Counted from the stretch's first letter, positions 19,554-29,307 are shown. The stretch: DNA of 64,000 nt from VRUE01 sp963807425 (GCA_963807425.1 CAWEBZ010000014.1:242448-306447), one strand, 5' to 3'. A program made the numbers and translations. The notes: generated by a model not told the origin, from the letters alone.

Positions 19554-21152
19554 ATGCCGACCGTTCGAGACGCCAGCTTCGACCTCTTCCGTACCCAAGG
19601 GATGACGACGATGTTCGGCAACCCCGGGTCGACCGAGCTGCCGATGCTCGCCGACTTCCCAGCCGATTTCCGCTACGTGCTCGGCCTGCAGGAGGCGGTG
19701 GTGGTCGGCATGGCCGACGGCTTCGCGCAGGCCTCCGGTCAGACCACGGTGGCCAACCTGCACACGGCACCCGGGGTCGGCAATGCGATGGGGGCGATCT
19801 TCAACGCTCAGGCCAACCACTCGCCGCTGCTGATCACGGCCGGCCAGCAGACGCGGGCGCAGATCACCCTGCAGGCGAACCTGACCAACCGCGACGCGAT
19901 CCGGATGCCGCACCCGCTGGTCAAGTGGGCCTACGAGCCGGCGCGGGCCGAGGACGTGCCGCTGGCCCTCGCCCACGGCGCCCACCTCGCCTCGCTGCCG
20001 CCGAAGGGGCCGGTCTTCGTCTCGCTGCCGATGGACGACTGGTACGCCGAGGTCGACGAGGCCGACGCGCGCGAGGCGATCGGCCGCAGCGTCAGCGGCC
20101 GCGCTTGCGCCGATCCGGAGGCCGTGCGTGCCCTCGCTGAGCGCCTAGACGCGGCGAGCAACCCGGTCATGGTCGCCGGCCCCGACATCGACGCCTCCGG
20201 CGGCTGGGATGCCGCGATCACTCTCTCCGAGCGCCAGCGCCTGCCTGTCTGGGCTACACCGGCGCCGGGCGGCGGCAGGCTCGGCTTCCCCGAGAACCAC
20301 CCCAACTACCGCGGCGTGCTGCCGCCGGCGATTGGCCCGGTCGCCCAGACCCTCGAGGGCCACGACCTGATCCTCGTCCTCGGCAGCTCGGTCTTCCCCT
20401 ACTACCCCTACATCCCCGGCCCCCTGCTTCCCGACGGGGCGAAGCTGGTCGCGATCACCAGCGATCCCGACGAGGCCGCGCGGGCGCCGATGGGCGACGC
20501 CCTGGTCGCCGACGTGAAGCTGACCCTGGAGGCGCTGCTCGAGGCGGTGCCGGAGTCCTCGCGCCCGGTCCTCGAGCCGAACCAGGGCCCGCAGGAAATC
20601 CCCCCCACCGACCCACTCAACCCCTCGACCGTGCACTCGGCGCTGGCCGAGGTCTTCCCCGAGGACGGCATCGTCGTGCTCGAGTCGCCCTCCAGCACCC
20701 TCGCCCTGCGCAACCAGCTGCGCCTCTCGCGCCCGGGCAGCTACTACTTCGCCGCCGGCGGCGGCCTCGGCTTCGGCCTTGCAGCTTCGATCGGGGTGCA
20801 GCTCGCCCAGCCCGACCGCCCGGTCGTCTGCGTGATCGGCGAGGGCTCGGTCCAGTACGCGGTCAGCGCTTTCTGGAGCGCCGTCGCCTACCAGGTGCCG
20901 GTCACCTTCCTGGTCGTGCGCAACGAGGAGTACGCGATCCTCAAGTGGTTCGCCGACGTCGAGCAGGTACAGGGCGCTCCGGGCCTCGACCTGCCGAAAC
21001 TGGACGTCGCCGCCGTTGCCGAGGGCTACGGCGTCACGGCGCACCGGGTCAAGGAGCGCGACGAGGTGCGCGACGCCCTGGCCAAGGCATTCGCCTCCTC
21101 CAAGCCCGAACTGGTCGAAGTCCCGGTTACGCCGGGCATGGCCCTCTTCTAG
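19554..21152 (+). CDS. Benzoylformate decarboxylase-like ThDP enzyme with altered active site
   Basis: 532 residues, the length of ThDP-dependent 2-oxoacid decarboxylases, and closest in pattern to benzoylformate decarboxylase: GNPGSTELP with S26, E47 in GLQEAVV, H70 in NLHTAPGVGNAMG, and ARAPMGDALVADV. Two key positions differ. The Mg/ThDP motif is GEGS (429-432) instead of GDGS. The residue aligned with catalytic His281 of the Pseudomonas enzyme is Tyr (VFPYYPY, about Y284). So it should bind ThDP but may use another substrate or a slower mechanism. The next gene starts 10 bases later and encodes a hydroxyacid dehydrogenase, suggesting 2-hydroxyacid to 2-oxoacid to aldehyde. Confidence 0.8.
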   Translation: MPTVRDASFDLFRTQGMTTMFGNPGSTELPMLADFPADFRYVLGLQEAVVVGMADGFAQASGQTTVANLHTAPGVGNAMGAIFNAQANHSPLLITAGQQTRAQITLQANLTNRDAIRMPHPLVKWAYEPARAEDVPLALAHGAHLASLPPKGPVFVSLPMDDWYAEVDEADAREAIGRSVSGRACADPEAVRALAERLDAASNPVMVAGPDIDASGGWDAAITLSERQRLPVWATPAPGGGRLGFPENHPNYRGVLPPAIGPVAQTLEGHDLILVLGSSVFPYYPYIPGPLLPDGAKLVAITSDPDEAARAPMGDALVADVKLTLEALLEAVPESSRPVLEPNQGPQEIPPTDPLNPSTVHSALAEVFPEDGIVVLESPSSTLALRNQLRLSRPGSYYFAAGGGLGFGLAASIGVQLAQPDRPVVCVIGEGSVQYAVSAFWSAVAYQVPVTFLVVRNEEYAILKWFADVEQVQGAPGLDLPKLDVAAVAEGYGVTAHRVKERDEVRDALAKAFASSKPELVEVPVTPGMALF

Positions 21153-21162
21153 GGTCGGGGTC

Positions 21163-24000
21163 ATGGCGCTGCTGGAGAGAGACGTCTCCTCGCTCGCGCC
21201 GCCGATGGGCGAGCCGGCGCCCGACCGCGCGCCCGATGGGATTGCCGCGGGCACTGCCCAGCCGCTGCGCGGCGAGCTCGAGCAGCTGCTCGGTGCCGAC
21301 CGCGTGCTCGGCAGGGCAAGCGACATCGTCCGCTACGCCTCCGACGCCAGTCCTTACCGCCTCTTCCCGCGGGCGGTGGTGATGGCCCACGACGCCGCCG
21401 ACGTCGCCAAGGTCCTCGCCTACGGCCGGCGCAGCGGCATCCCGGTCACCTTCCGCGCCGGTGGGACCAGCCTCAACGGCCAGGGGCAGAGCGAGGGCAT
21501 CCTGGTCGATGTGCGCCGCCACTTCGGCGGCGTCGCGGTCGAGCAGGAGGGGTCGCTTGCCAGGATCAAGCCGGGCACCGTGCTCGGTCACGCCAACCGC
21601 GTGCTCGCCCCGCACGGGCGCAAGCTCGGCCCCGATCCGGCCAGCACCGACATCGCCACGGTCGGCGGCGTGATCGCCAACAACTCCGGCGGGATGCGCT
21701 GCGGCGTCACCTACGACTCCTACTCGACCGTGCGCTCGATGACCCTGGTCCTTGCCTCGGGGACGACGATCGACACCGCCACACCTGGCGCCGCCGAGCG
21801 TTTCGAGGCGGAGGAGCCCGAGCTGGCCGCCGGCATAGCCGCGATCCGCGACGAGATCCGCGCCGACGCCGAGCTGAGCGAGCGCATCCGCCGCAAGTTC
21901 GCGATCAAGAACACGACCGGCTACCGGCTCTGCGCCTTCCTCGATGCCGAGGAGCCGCTGGAGATCTTCCGCCGCCTCGTCGTCGGCTCCGAGGGCACGC
22001 TCGCCTTCGTCGCCGAGGCGGTCTTCGAGACCGTGCCGCTGCCCTCGCGCACGACCACCGCCTGGATCCACTTCCCCGGCATCGACGAGGCGATCGCGCC
22101 AGTCCGCGACCTGGTCGAGTCCGCCGCCACCGCGGTCGAGCTGATGGTCGCCCCGGCGCTGATCACAGCCGCTTGGAACATGGTCGGCGCGCCGGAGGAG
22201 TGGAAGGAGCTGCCGCCGGAGTCGGCGGTGCTGCTGGTCGAGTTCGGAGCCGAGACCGATGCCGAGCTGGACGCCTACGTCGCCAAGGCGGACGAGATCT
22301 TCGCCGGCCACGAGACGATCAAGCCGTACGAGTTCAGCCGTGACGCCGAGGAGATCGAGCTGGCCTGGCGGGTGCGCGAGGGCCTGCACGGACTGATCGG
22401 CCGGGTGCGGATGCCCGGCACGGCGCTGATCGTCGAGGACGTTTGCGTGCCCCCGGAGCGGATCGCCGAGGGCGCCCGCGATCTGCAGGCGCTGCTCGGC
22501 GAACACGGCTTCCTAGCCGGCGTCGCCGGTCACGCTTCGGCGGGCAACCTCCACTTCATGCTCACCCCGGACTTCGCCAAGCCGGAGGACCTCGAGCGCT
22601 ACGAGGCCTTCATGGCGAAGCTGGTCGAGCTGATCATCGGCAAGTACGACGGCTCGCTCAAGGCCGAGCATGGCACCGGGATCAACATGGCGCCCTACGT
22701 CGAGCGCGAGTGGGGGGAGAAGGCGACCGAGCTGATGTGGCGGGTGAAGCAGCTGGCCGACCCCGATGGCGTCCTCAACCCGGGCGTGGTGCTCAACCGC
22801 GATCCCGACGTCCACCTGCGCAATCTAAAGACGACGCCGGCGATCGAGGAGTCGGCCACCACCTGCGTCGAGTGCGGCTTCTGCGAGCCGGTCTGCCCGA
22901 GTCGCAACCTGACCACCACCCCGCGCCAGCGGATCGTGCTGCGGCGCGAGATGGCCCGCCAGCCCAAGGGATCGCCGGTGCAGAAGGCGCTGCTGGAGGA
23001 GTACGAGTACGACTCGCTCGAGACCTGTGCCGCCGACGGCTCCTGCCAGCTCGCCTGTCCGGTCGGGATCGACACCGGCAAGCTGGTCAAGGAACTGCGT
23101 GCCGAGCGCCACACCGAGCGTGCCGAAAAGACAGCGCTGGCGGCGGCGAAGCGCTGGGGAGGAGTCGAAAAGGCGTCGCGGGCAGGATTGAAGGTGGGCG
23201 GTCCGCTCGCTCGCCACAGCAAGCGCGGAAGCGGATTGCCGGGACCGGCATCGGGGCAATTGCCGCAGACCACCCGTAGCGGGGCGACCGCCGTCTACGT
23301 TCCCTCCTGCACCAACCGGATCTTCGGCGGCTCGCCGGTCGAGGCGCTGGTCGAGGTCTCCTCACGGGCGGGCCTGCCGGTCTGGATCCCAGACGACGTC
23401 GCCGGCAGCTGCTGCGGTCTGCCCTGGAGCTCGAAAGGCTTCGCTGCCGCCCACCGCCACAAGGCGAACGAGATGGTCGAGCGCCTCTGGGCCTGGAGCG
23501 AGCAGGGGGCGCTGCCGATCGTGATCGACGCTGCCTCCTGTACCGCAGGCGTCGCTGAGCCCGGCGAGGGCGTGCTTGACGAGGAGAACGCCGGGCGTCT
23601 GGGAAAGCTGGAGATCCTCGACTCGGTCGCCTGGGCCCACGACCATCTGCTGCCGAAGCTCGACGTCTCCCGCAAGGTCGGCTCGGCAACCGTCCACCCG
23701 ACCTGCGCGACCCGCCACATGGGCCTGGCGCCGCGACTACGGACTCTCGCCGGCGCCCTTGCCGACGAGGTCTACGTTGCACCCTCGGCGACCTGCTGCG
23801 GCTTCGCCGGCGATCGCGGCATCTCCCACCCGGAGCTGACCGCTTCCGCCACCCGCCCTCAGGTCGCAGAGCTCGCGGGCCGTGACTTCGATGCCCGCCT
23901 CTCCAGTAACCGCACCTGCGAGATCGGCCTCAGCCGCGCCAGCGGCGAGTCCTACGAGTCCTTCCTCTTCCTGCTCGAGCGGCTAACGCGAGACGGCTGA
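21163..24000 (+). CDS. FAD-linked D-2-hydroxyacid dehydrogenase fused to Fe-S/CCG domain (D-lactate dehydrogenase-like)
   Basis: 945 residues from ATG 21163; the open frame extends into the previous gene but that part is not homologous. The N-terminal FAD-binding PCMH domain (FRAGGTSLNGQGQSEG; IATVGGVIANNSGG) and FAD-oxidase C-terminal domain (to about 540) are followed by two 4Fe-4S motifs. These are CVECGFCEPVCP, from about 568, and CAADGSCQLACP, from about 623. Two CCG-type segments (CCGLPW, about 748; CCGFAG, about 879) complete the D-lactate dehydrogenase/GlcD-GlcF-like fusion. Electrons would go to the quinone pool. It is co-transcribed with the decarboxylase; D-mandelate or a similar aryl-hydroxyacid is a possible substrate. 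Confidence 0.85.
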   Translation: MALLERDVSSLAPPMGEPAPDRAPDGIAAGTAQPLRGELEQLLGADRVLGRASDIVRYASDASPYRLFPRAVVMAHDAADVAKVLAYGRRSGIPVTFRAGGTSLNGQGQSEGILVDVRRHFGGVAVEQEGSLARIKPGTVLGHANRVLAPHGRKLGPDPASTDIATVGGVIANNSGGMRCGVTYDSYSTVRSMTLVLASGTTIDTATPGAAERFEAEEPELAAGIAAIRDEIRADAELSERIRRKFAIKNTTGYRLCAFLDAEEPLEIFRRLVVGSEGTLAFVAEAVFETVPLPSRTTTAWIHFPGIDEAIAPVRDLVESAATAVELMVAPALITAAWNMVGAPEEWKELPPESAVLLVEFGAETDAELDAYVAKADEIFAGHETIKPYEFSRDAEEIELAWRVREGLHGLIGRVRMPGTALIVEDVCVPPERIAEGARDLQALLGEHGFLAGVAGHASAGNLHFMLTPDFAKPEDLERYEAFMAKLVELIIGKYDGSLKAEHGTGINMAPYVEREWGEKATELMWRVKQLADPDGVLNPGVVLNRDPDVHLRNLKTTPAIEESATTCVECGFCEPVCPSRNLTTTPRQRIVLRREMARQPKGSPVQKALLEEYEYDSLETCAADGSCQLACPVGIDTGKLVKELRAERHTERAEKTALAAAKRWGGVEKASRAGLKVGGPLARHSKRGSGLPGPASGQLPQTTRSGATAVYVPSCTNRIFGGSPVEALVEVSSRAGLPVWIPDDVAGSCCGLPWSSKGFAAAHRHKANEMVERLWAWSEQGALPIVIDAASCTAGVAEPGEGVLDEENAGRLGKLEILDSVAWAHDHLLPKLDVSRKVGSATVHPTCATRHMGLAPRLRTLAGALADEVYVAPSATCCGFAGDRGISHPELTASATRPQVAELAGRDFDARLSSNRTCEIGLSRASGESYESFLFLLERLTRDG

Positions 24001-24858
24001 GACCGCAGCGGCGCCCTGCTCGTCGGCTTCTGCCTCGAGGTCGCGGAGGATGGAGGTCGTCCTCCGATCGCGCTCCATGCCACGGTCGAGGAGAGGGCCG
24101 GTGATGCCGCGCAGGGCAGAGGCATAGCGCCACCACTTGGGGGCGAAGATCCGCGGCGCCCTTTCTTCGATCCCCCGCACGACCGCCGCGCCGGCCTCGT
24201 CCGGCTGGATCCGCTTCATCAGCCAGCTCGGTGCTCTCTCCCGCAGGCGCTCCGCATGCGTCTGATCGAAACTGTCCTGGACGAGCTTGGTGTCGACCCA
24301 GCCGAAGTAGGCGACGCTGGCGCTGGCGCCCAGCGGCATCAGCTCCGTCCTCAGGGTTCGTCCCATCGCCTCGACTCCGGCCTTGGCGACGGCGTACGGG
24401 CTGTTGAGCATGCCGTTGGCGAAGGCGTAGACCGAGGAGACGACGACCACGTGCCCCTGTCGCTCGACGATCTGCGGCAGGGCGGCTCGGACGGTGCGCC
24501 AAACGCCCAGCAGGTCGACCTCGAAGACGCGCTCCCACTCCTCGGTGCCGATGCCGCGGATCGTTGCCATCTTCGATTGGGCGATGCCGGCGTTGGCGAC
24601 GACGACGTCGAGCCCGCCGAAGCGCTCCACGGTCTCGGCGACCGTCTGCATCATCGCCGCGTGGTCGGTGACGTCGGTGGCGAGCCCGATCGCCCGCTCG
24701 CCGATCCGCTCGGCGGCTTCGCGAGCCTCTTCAGCCTTGAGATCGACGATGGCGACCGAGGCGCCGCGCATGTGCATCTGACGCGCTGTCTCGAAGCCGA
24801 TGCCGCGGGCGGCGCCGGTGACCAAGGCCACCTTTCCGTTCAGGTCATAGACGGGCAT
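23983..24858 (-). CDS. Short-chain dehydrogenase/reductase
   Basis: 291 residues. Classical SDR features: cofactor motif TGAARGIG near residue 15, NAG (VVVANAG), catalytic Ser (VVVSSVYAF) and YAVAK. The Asp after beta-2 (AIVDLKAEE) suggests NAD(H) preference. The C-terminal 100 residues are longer than usual, with a basic region (IFAPKWWRYASALRG) often seen in membrane-associated SDRs. The last 18 bases overlap the end of the convergent dehydrogenase gene. Substrate unknown. Confidence 0.85.
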   Translation of the reverse strand: MPVYDLNGKVALVTGAARGIGFETARQMHMRGASVAIVDLKAEEAREAAERIGERAIGLATDVTDHAAMMQTVAETVERFGGLDVVVANAGIAQSKMATIRGIGTEEWERVFEVDLLGVWRTVRAALPQIVERQGHVVVVSSVYAFANGMLNSPYAVAKAGVEAMGRTLRTELMPLGASASVAYFGWVDTKLVQDSFDQTHAERLRERAPSWLMKRIQPDEAGAAVVRGIEERAPRIFAPKWWRYASALRGITGPLLDRGMERDRRTTSILRDLEAEADEQGAAAVSAVSR

Positions 24859-24896
24859 GCGGCGGAGAGCGTACCCGCTCCTAGAATCACGCGTTC

Positions 24897-27800
24897 ATGC
24901 CCGGTTTCCGCCCAGTCGACACAAAGCAGTCCTTCCCAGAGCTCGAGGAGAGAATGCTCGCGCGCTGGAAGGAGCGCGACGTCTTCCACCGCTCATTGGC
25001 ACAGCGCGAGGGGGCGGAGATCTGGAGCTTCTACGAGGGGCCACCGACGGCCAACGGACGCCCTGGCTCCCACCACGTCCTCGCCCGCGTCTTCAAGGAC
25101 ATCTACCCGCGCTACCGCTCGATGTGCGGCTACCGGGTGCCGCGCAAGGCCGGCTGGGACTGCCACGGCCTGCCGGTCGAGCTCGAGGTGGAGAAGCAGC
25201 TGGGGATCTCCTCCAAGCAGGAGATCGAGGAGTACGGGATCGCGGAGTTCAACCAACGTTGCCGCGAGTCGGTCTTCGAGTACGTCGAGGAGTGGGACCG
25301 TCTGACCGAGCGGATCGGCTTCTGGATCGACCTCGACGACCCTTACGTAACGCTCGACGACGACTACATCGAGTCGGTCTGGTGGTCGCTGCGCAAGCTC
25401 TGGGACGAGGAAAGGCTCTACGAGGGCCACAAGGTCGTTCCCTACTGCCCGCGCTGCGGCACCGCCCTTTCCTCGCACGAGGTGGCGCAGGGCTACAAAG
25501 ACGTCGAGGACCCCTCCATATATGTGCGCTTTCCCTTGGCGGACGTGGAGGGAGAGTCGTTGCTCGTCTGGACGACGACTCCGTGGACGTTGCCAGGCAA
25601 CGTCGCGGTTGCCGTGGCGTCAGAGGTGACCTATGTGAAGGCGAAGGTCGACGGCGAGATCCTGATCCTCGCCGAGCCACTGGTGGAGAAGGTGCTCGGC
25701 GAGAACGTGGAGATCGTCGACCGCCTATCCGGCAAGGAGCTGGTCGGCCGCTTCTACAGGGGCCCGGTCTTCAACCTCGCCGATCGTGAGCCCGGCGGTT
25801 TCCCGGTTGTCACCGGCGACTTCGTCACCACCGAAGACGGCACCGGCCTCGTCCACATCGCCCCGGCCTTCGGCGAGGACGACTACGCGGTTGCCGCCGC
25901 GAACGGCATCTTCGACCCGACCAGCCACGGCACGCTCTACAACCCGGTCGGTCTGGACGGCCGCTTCGACAAGCGGGTCGTCGGCTTCGAGGGGCGCTTC
26001 GTCAAGGACCCCGAGGTCACCCGGGCGCTGATCGACGACCTCCGAGAGCGCGGCCTGCTCTTCCGTGAGCAGGTCTACGAGCACGCCTACCCGCACTGCT
26101 GGCGCTGCGGCACGCCGCTTCTCTACTACGCAAAGTCGAGCTGGTACGTCGCCACCGCGCAGGCCCGCGATCGCATGCTCGCCAACAACGAGACGATCGG
26201 CTGGCATCCCGAGCACATCAAGAGCGGCCGTTTCGGCAAGTGGCTGGAGAACAACGTCGACTGGGCGCTCTCCCGCGATCGCTACTGGGGCACCCCGCTG
26301 CCGATCTGGGAGTGCAGGGGGGATGGCTGCGACGGCCGCTTCTGCGCCGGCTCGGTCGCCGAGCTGCGCGAACGCGCCAAGGGCGAGGTCCCCGGCGACC
26401 TGCACCGTCCATACATAGACGAGGTCTTGCTCGACTGCGAGCAGTGCGGCGGAGAGATGCGCCGGGTCGAGTCGGTAATCGACACCTGGTACGACAGTGG
26501 CGCGATGCCCTTCGCCCAGTTTCACTACCCGTTCGAGAACGAGGCGGAGTTCGAGCAGCGCTTCCCGGCCGACTTCATCTGCGAGGCGATCGACCAGACT
26601 CGTGGCTGGTTCTACACGCTGCTGGCGGAGTCGACGCTGCTCTTCGACACCTCCAGCTACCGCAACTGCGTCTGCCTCGGTCTGATCCTCGACCCCGAGG
26701 GGCAGAAGATGTCGAAGAGCCGGGGCAACGTGATCGAGCCCTGGGACGTGATCTCGGCCCACGGCGCCGACGCCTTCCGTTGGTACTACCTGACCGCCCA
26801 GCAACCCTGGTCGGGTTACCGCTTCTCTGTCGACACAGTCGGCGAATCGGTGCGCCAGTTCCTGCTCACCCTCTGGAACACCTACTCGTTCTGGGTTCTC
26901 TACGCGAACGCGGAGGATCTCGGTCCAGCCGATTTCGAGGCGGCGCCAGAGGCCACCGACGACCTCGATAGGTGGGCGCTCTCGCGCCTGCAGGCCACGG
27001 TCGCCACCGTCCGCGAGCGCATGGACGATTTCGACTGCACGGCGGCCGGGAAAGCGATCGCCGAGTACGTCGAGGAGCTCTCCAACTGGTACGTGCGGCT
27101 CTCGCGCCGGCGCTTCTGGGAGGGCGATCGCGCCGCCTTCTCGACCTTGCGCCACTGCCTGCTGGAGGTCACCGCGCTGCTCGCTCCCTTTACCCCCTTC
27201 CTCGCCGACGAGATCCACCTCAACCTCGCCGGCGGCGAGGCCGAGCAGCTGGGCGAGCGGCCCGACTCGGTCCACCTGCGGGACTTCCCCGCGCCCGATC
27301 CGGCGCTCGCCGACGACAAGCTGGAGAGCGCGATGGAGGCGGTCCGGCTCACGGTCGAACTCGGCCGCGCCGCCCGCGCCCAGGCCAAGGCCAAGGTGCG
27401 CCAGCCGCTGCGCCGGGCCGTGATCGTCGCCAACGACGCCGAGCGCGAGGCGATCTCCGCCCGCGCCGATCTGGTCACCGCCGAGCTGAACGTGAAGGAG
27501 CTCGACTTCGTCTCCGAGGAGGCCGAATTGGTCAGCTACGCGGTCAAGCCCAACTACCGCTCGCTCGGTCCCCGTTTCGGCAAGCGAATGCCGCAAGTGG
27601 CGGCGGCGGTCGAGGCCCTCGATCCGGCTCACGTGGCCAGGGTGATGGGCGACGGCGGCGAGATCGGGATCAACATCGACGGCGACGAGCACACGCTCAG
27701 CCCCGACGAGGTGACGCTCGCCCTGCAGCCGCTGGAGGGCTACGAGGTAGAGGCGGAAGCCGGCCACGCGGTCGCCCTCCAGCTCGAGCTCGATGACGAG

Positions 27801-28052
27801 CTGCGCCGCGAGGGCTTCGCCCGCGAGATCGTCCACGCGGTCCAGAACGCCCGCAAGCAGGCGGGTCTCGACATCTCCGACCGGATCGAGCTCGCCCTCG
27901 GCGGCGACGAGGAGCTGCTCGCCGCCGCCCGCGAGCACGAGCCCTACATCGCCGGCGAGGTACTGGCCACGTCCGTCGCCTACGACAGCGCCGACGGCGC
28001 CGAGGTCAGGATCGACGGCCGCGACCTAGCGATCTTCGTCAAGCGCGCCTGA
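24897..28052 (+). CDS. ileS: Isoleucyl-tRNA synthetase
   Basis: 1051 residues, the length of the larger (type 2) IleS class. The HIGH-equivalent is PPTANGRPGSHH (about 48-59) and KMSKS sits near 603. GWDCHGLPVELEVEKQLG, the editing domain in the middle, and the C-terminal anticodon-binding region with Cys motifs (CPRCG, CWRCG, CEQCG) are all in place. Charges tRNA-Ile. Type 2 enzymes are commonly less sensitive to mupirocin, but that cannot be read from sequence alone. Divergent from the SDR with only 38 bp between. Confidence 0.95.
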   Translation: MPGFRPVDTKQSFPELEERMLARWKERDVFHRSLAQREGAEIWSFYEGPPTANGRPGSHHVLARVFKDIYPRYRSMCGYRVPRKAGWDCHGLPVELEVEKQLGISSKQEIEEYGIAEFNQRCRESVFEYVEEWDRLTERIGFWIDLDDPYVTLDDDYIESVWWSLRKLWDEERLYEGHKVVPYCPRCGTALSSHEVAQGYKDVEDPSIYVRFPLADVEGESLLVWTTTPWTLPGNVAVAVASEVTYVKAKVDGEILILAEPLVEKVLGENVEIVDRLSGKELVGRFYRGPVFNLADREPGGFPVVTGDFVTTEDGTGLVHIAPAFGEDDYAVAAANGIFDPTSHGTLYNPVGLDGRFDKRVVGFEGRFVKDPEVTRALIDDLRERGLLFREQVYEHAYPHCWRCGTPLLYYAKSSWYVATAQARDRMLANNETIGWHPEHIKSGRFGKWLENNVDWALSRDRYWGTPLPIWECRGDGCDGRFCAGSVAELRERAKGEVPGDLHRPYIDEVLLDCEQCGGEMRRVESVIDTWYDSGAMPFAQFHYPFENEAEFEQRFPADFICEAIDQTRGWFYTLLAESTLLFDTSSYRNCVCLGLILDPEGQKMSKSRGNVIEPWDVISAHGADAFRWYYLTAQQPWSGYRFSVDTVGESVRQFLLTLWNTYSFWVLYANAEDLGPADFEAAPEATDDLDRWALSRLQATVATVRERMDDFDCTAAGKAIAEYVEELSNWYVRLSRRRFWEGDRAAFSTLRHCLLEVTALLAPFTPFLADEIHLNLAGGEAEQLGERPDSVHLRDFPAPDPALADDKLESAMEAVRLTVELGRAARAQAKAKVRQPLRRAVIVANDAEREAISARADLVTAELNVKELDFVSEEAELVSYAVKPNYRSLGPRFGKRMPQVAAAVEALDPAHVARVMGDGGEIGINIDGDEHTLSPDEVTLALQPLEGYEVEAEAGHAVALQLELDDELRREGFAREIVHAVQNARKQAGLDISDRIELALGGDEELLAAAREHEPYIAGEVLATSVAYDSADGAEVRIDGRDLAIFVKRA

Positions 28053-28162
28053 GCCGCTGGGTTGGGCTGCCCATGACATTGCTCCAACCGGCTAGCCGCA
28101 GCTGACGGGCATCCGAAGGCAGTGGAAGTGTGGTCCTCCAACGTCAATCATCTGGAGGATTT

Positions 28163-28681
28163 ATGAGCAAGCGCTTCATTCCATCTCCCGCGATGGTCGT
28201 GGCCTGCATCGCACTGTTTGGTGCCATGGGGGGCACCGGCTATGCCGCAACGAATCTCGTCGCTGGTCAGGATCGAGCCACGACCAGCAAAGTGCAGAAA
28301 GGACCCCGGGGCAAACGCGGACCGAAGGGACCGGCGGGGCCTCAAGGGACGCAAGGACTGCAGGGGTCCAAGGGGGATAAAGGGGACAAAGGGGAAAAAG
28401 GCGCGACGGGGCAGACAGGAGCGAGCGGAATCCCCGGGCTGCACAAGGTCCAAGCCGACCCTGTCGACATCCCAGCCAACTCCAGCGGCACCGCCATCGC
28501 GGAATGCCCGCCTGGTGAGATCGCCACCGGAGGGGGATCATTCAACGTTGGGGACAGCACCGCTTACATCTACCAGAACGCTCCTACGCTGACCTCGCCG
28601 CCGACCGGCTGGCAGGTCAGTTACAAGACCGGCGTCAACGCGATCACCGTCTACACATACGTGATCTGCACAACTCTGTAG
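28163..28681 (+). CDS. Secreted collagen-like (Gly-X-Y) protein
   Basis: 172 residues from ATG 28163, chosen over an upstream in-frame start because TGGAGGAT precedes it and a signal peptide follows (IPSPAMVVACIALFGAMGGTG). Residues about 55-100 are uninterrupted Gly-X-Y triplets rich in GPKG, GDKG and GEKG. The C-terminal 70 residues form a small beta domain with Cys pairs (AECPPGEIATGGGSF; YVICTTL), similar to the C-terminus of the protein at 49924. Likely a trimeric surface stalk with a head domain; ligand unknown. Confidence 0.8.
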   Translation: MSKRFIPSPAMVVACIALFGAMGGTGYAATNLVAGQDRATTSKVQKGPRGKRGPKGPAGPQGTQGLQGSKGDKGDKGEKGATGQTGASGIPGLHKVQADPVDIPANSSGTAIAECPPGEIATGGGSFNVGDSTAYIYQNAPTLTSPPTGWQVSYKTGVNAITVYTYVICTTL

Positions 28682-28693
28682 TCAGCCACGTGA

Positions 28694-28746
28694 GGCGACC
28701 CTATGTCCGCACCGGGCCCTGTTTGGGCCGGTGCGGAGGGGTCGCC
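28694..28746. terminator. Strong bidirectional hairpin between convergent genes
   Basis: GGCGACCC ... GGGTCGCC outer arms enclose TCCGCACCGGgCCC / GGGCCGGTGCGGA around a TGTTT loop, between the convergent Gly-X-Y gene and the tautomerase gene. No long U tract. Likely shared terminator. Confidence 0.6.
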
Positions 28747-28749
28747 CGA

Positions 28750-28926
28750 CTACTCGGCTGGCTCGCCGATGATGAAGTCCGACTTCTTCGAGTCGGAGAA
28801 CTTCACCCAGCAGTGCTCGGGGGCGGCGCCCGCCACGTCGACCAGCGCCGCTTCGACCCGTTTGGCGATCTCCGCCTTCTGTTCGTCGGACCGACCCTCG
28901 AACCAGTGGATGTGGACGAACGGCAT
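28750..28926 (-). CDS. 4-oxalocrotonate tautomerase family small protein
   Basis: A 58-residue gene, ATG 28926 to TAG 28750. It begins MPFVHIHWFEGRSDEQKAEI, with the Pro that becomes the catalytic N-terminus after Met removal, and continues as the alpha/beta unit typical of 4-OT (KRVEAALVDVAGAAPEHCWV; SKKSDFIIGE). It lies 18 bases after the thioredoxin stop on the same strand, so the two form an operon. Normally a homohexamer that shifts keto-enol double bonds; the substrate here is unknown. Confidence 0.85.
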   Translation of the reverse strand: MPFVHIHWFEGRSDEQKAEIAKRVEAALVDVAGAAPEHCWVKFSDSKKSDFIIGEPAE

Positions 28927-28944
28927 CGGACTCGATCCGGCGCT

Positions 28945-29271
28945 CTAGGCGAGCGCCGGCTCCAGCTCGGCCTCGAGGCGGCGCTTGGGCATCGCCCCGA
29001 TCACCTTCTTGGCGATCGCCCCGTCCTTGAAGAGGATCATGGTCGGGATCGAGAGAACCTCGTACTGAGCCGCGGTCTGCTGGTTCTCGTCGACGTTGAT
29101 GCTGACGATCTTCAGGTCGTCGCGCTCGGCGTCGATCTCCTCGAGGACAGGGTGGACGACGCGGCAGGGGCCGCACCACGGCGCCCAGAAGTCGACCAGC
29201 ACGGGGCCGTCGGCCTCCAGGACATCGGACTTGAAGGTGGCGTCTGTCACGTCGTTGAGTTTGCCTGTCAC
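28945..29271 (-). CDS. trxA: Thioredoxin
   Basis: 108 residues from GTG 29271 with AGGAGA upstream. The active site WCGPC is at 32-36 in VLVDFWAPWCGPCR, and the cis-Pro region is SIPTMILFKDG. A cytosolic thiol-disulfide reductase that works with thioredoxin reductase, not seen here. First gene of a two-gene unit with the tautomerase. Confidence 0.94.
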   Translation of the reverse strand: MTGKLNDVTDATFKSDVLEADGPVLVDFWAPWCGPCRVVHPVLEEIDAERDDLKIVSINVDENQQTAAQYEVLSIPTMILFKDGAIAKKVIGAMPKRRLEAELEPALA

Positions 29272-29307
29272 GGGAATCGGTCTCCTGGAATCGAGTTTAG
29301 GCGCTCA

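Noticed and set aside
25725..27938. 737-residue open frame antisense to ileS
   Set aside because: It mirrors ileS codons in a GC-rich genome and has no domain or ribosome site.
28053..28162. Possible tRNA or small RNA between ileS and the Gly-X-Y gene
   Set aside because: No cloverleaf or T-loop sequence; only a normal leader with a ribosome site. No tRNA or rRNA gene was found anywhere in the window.
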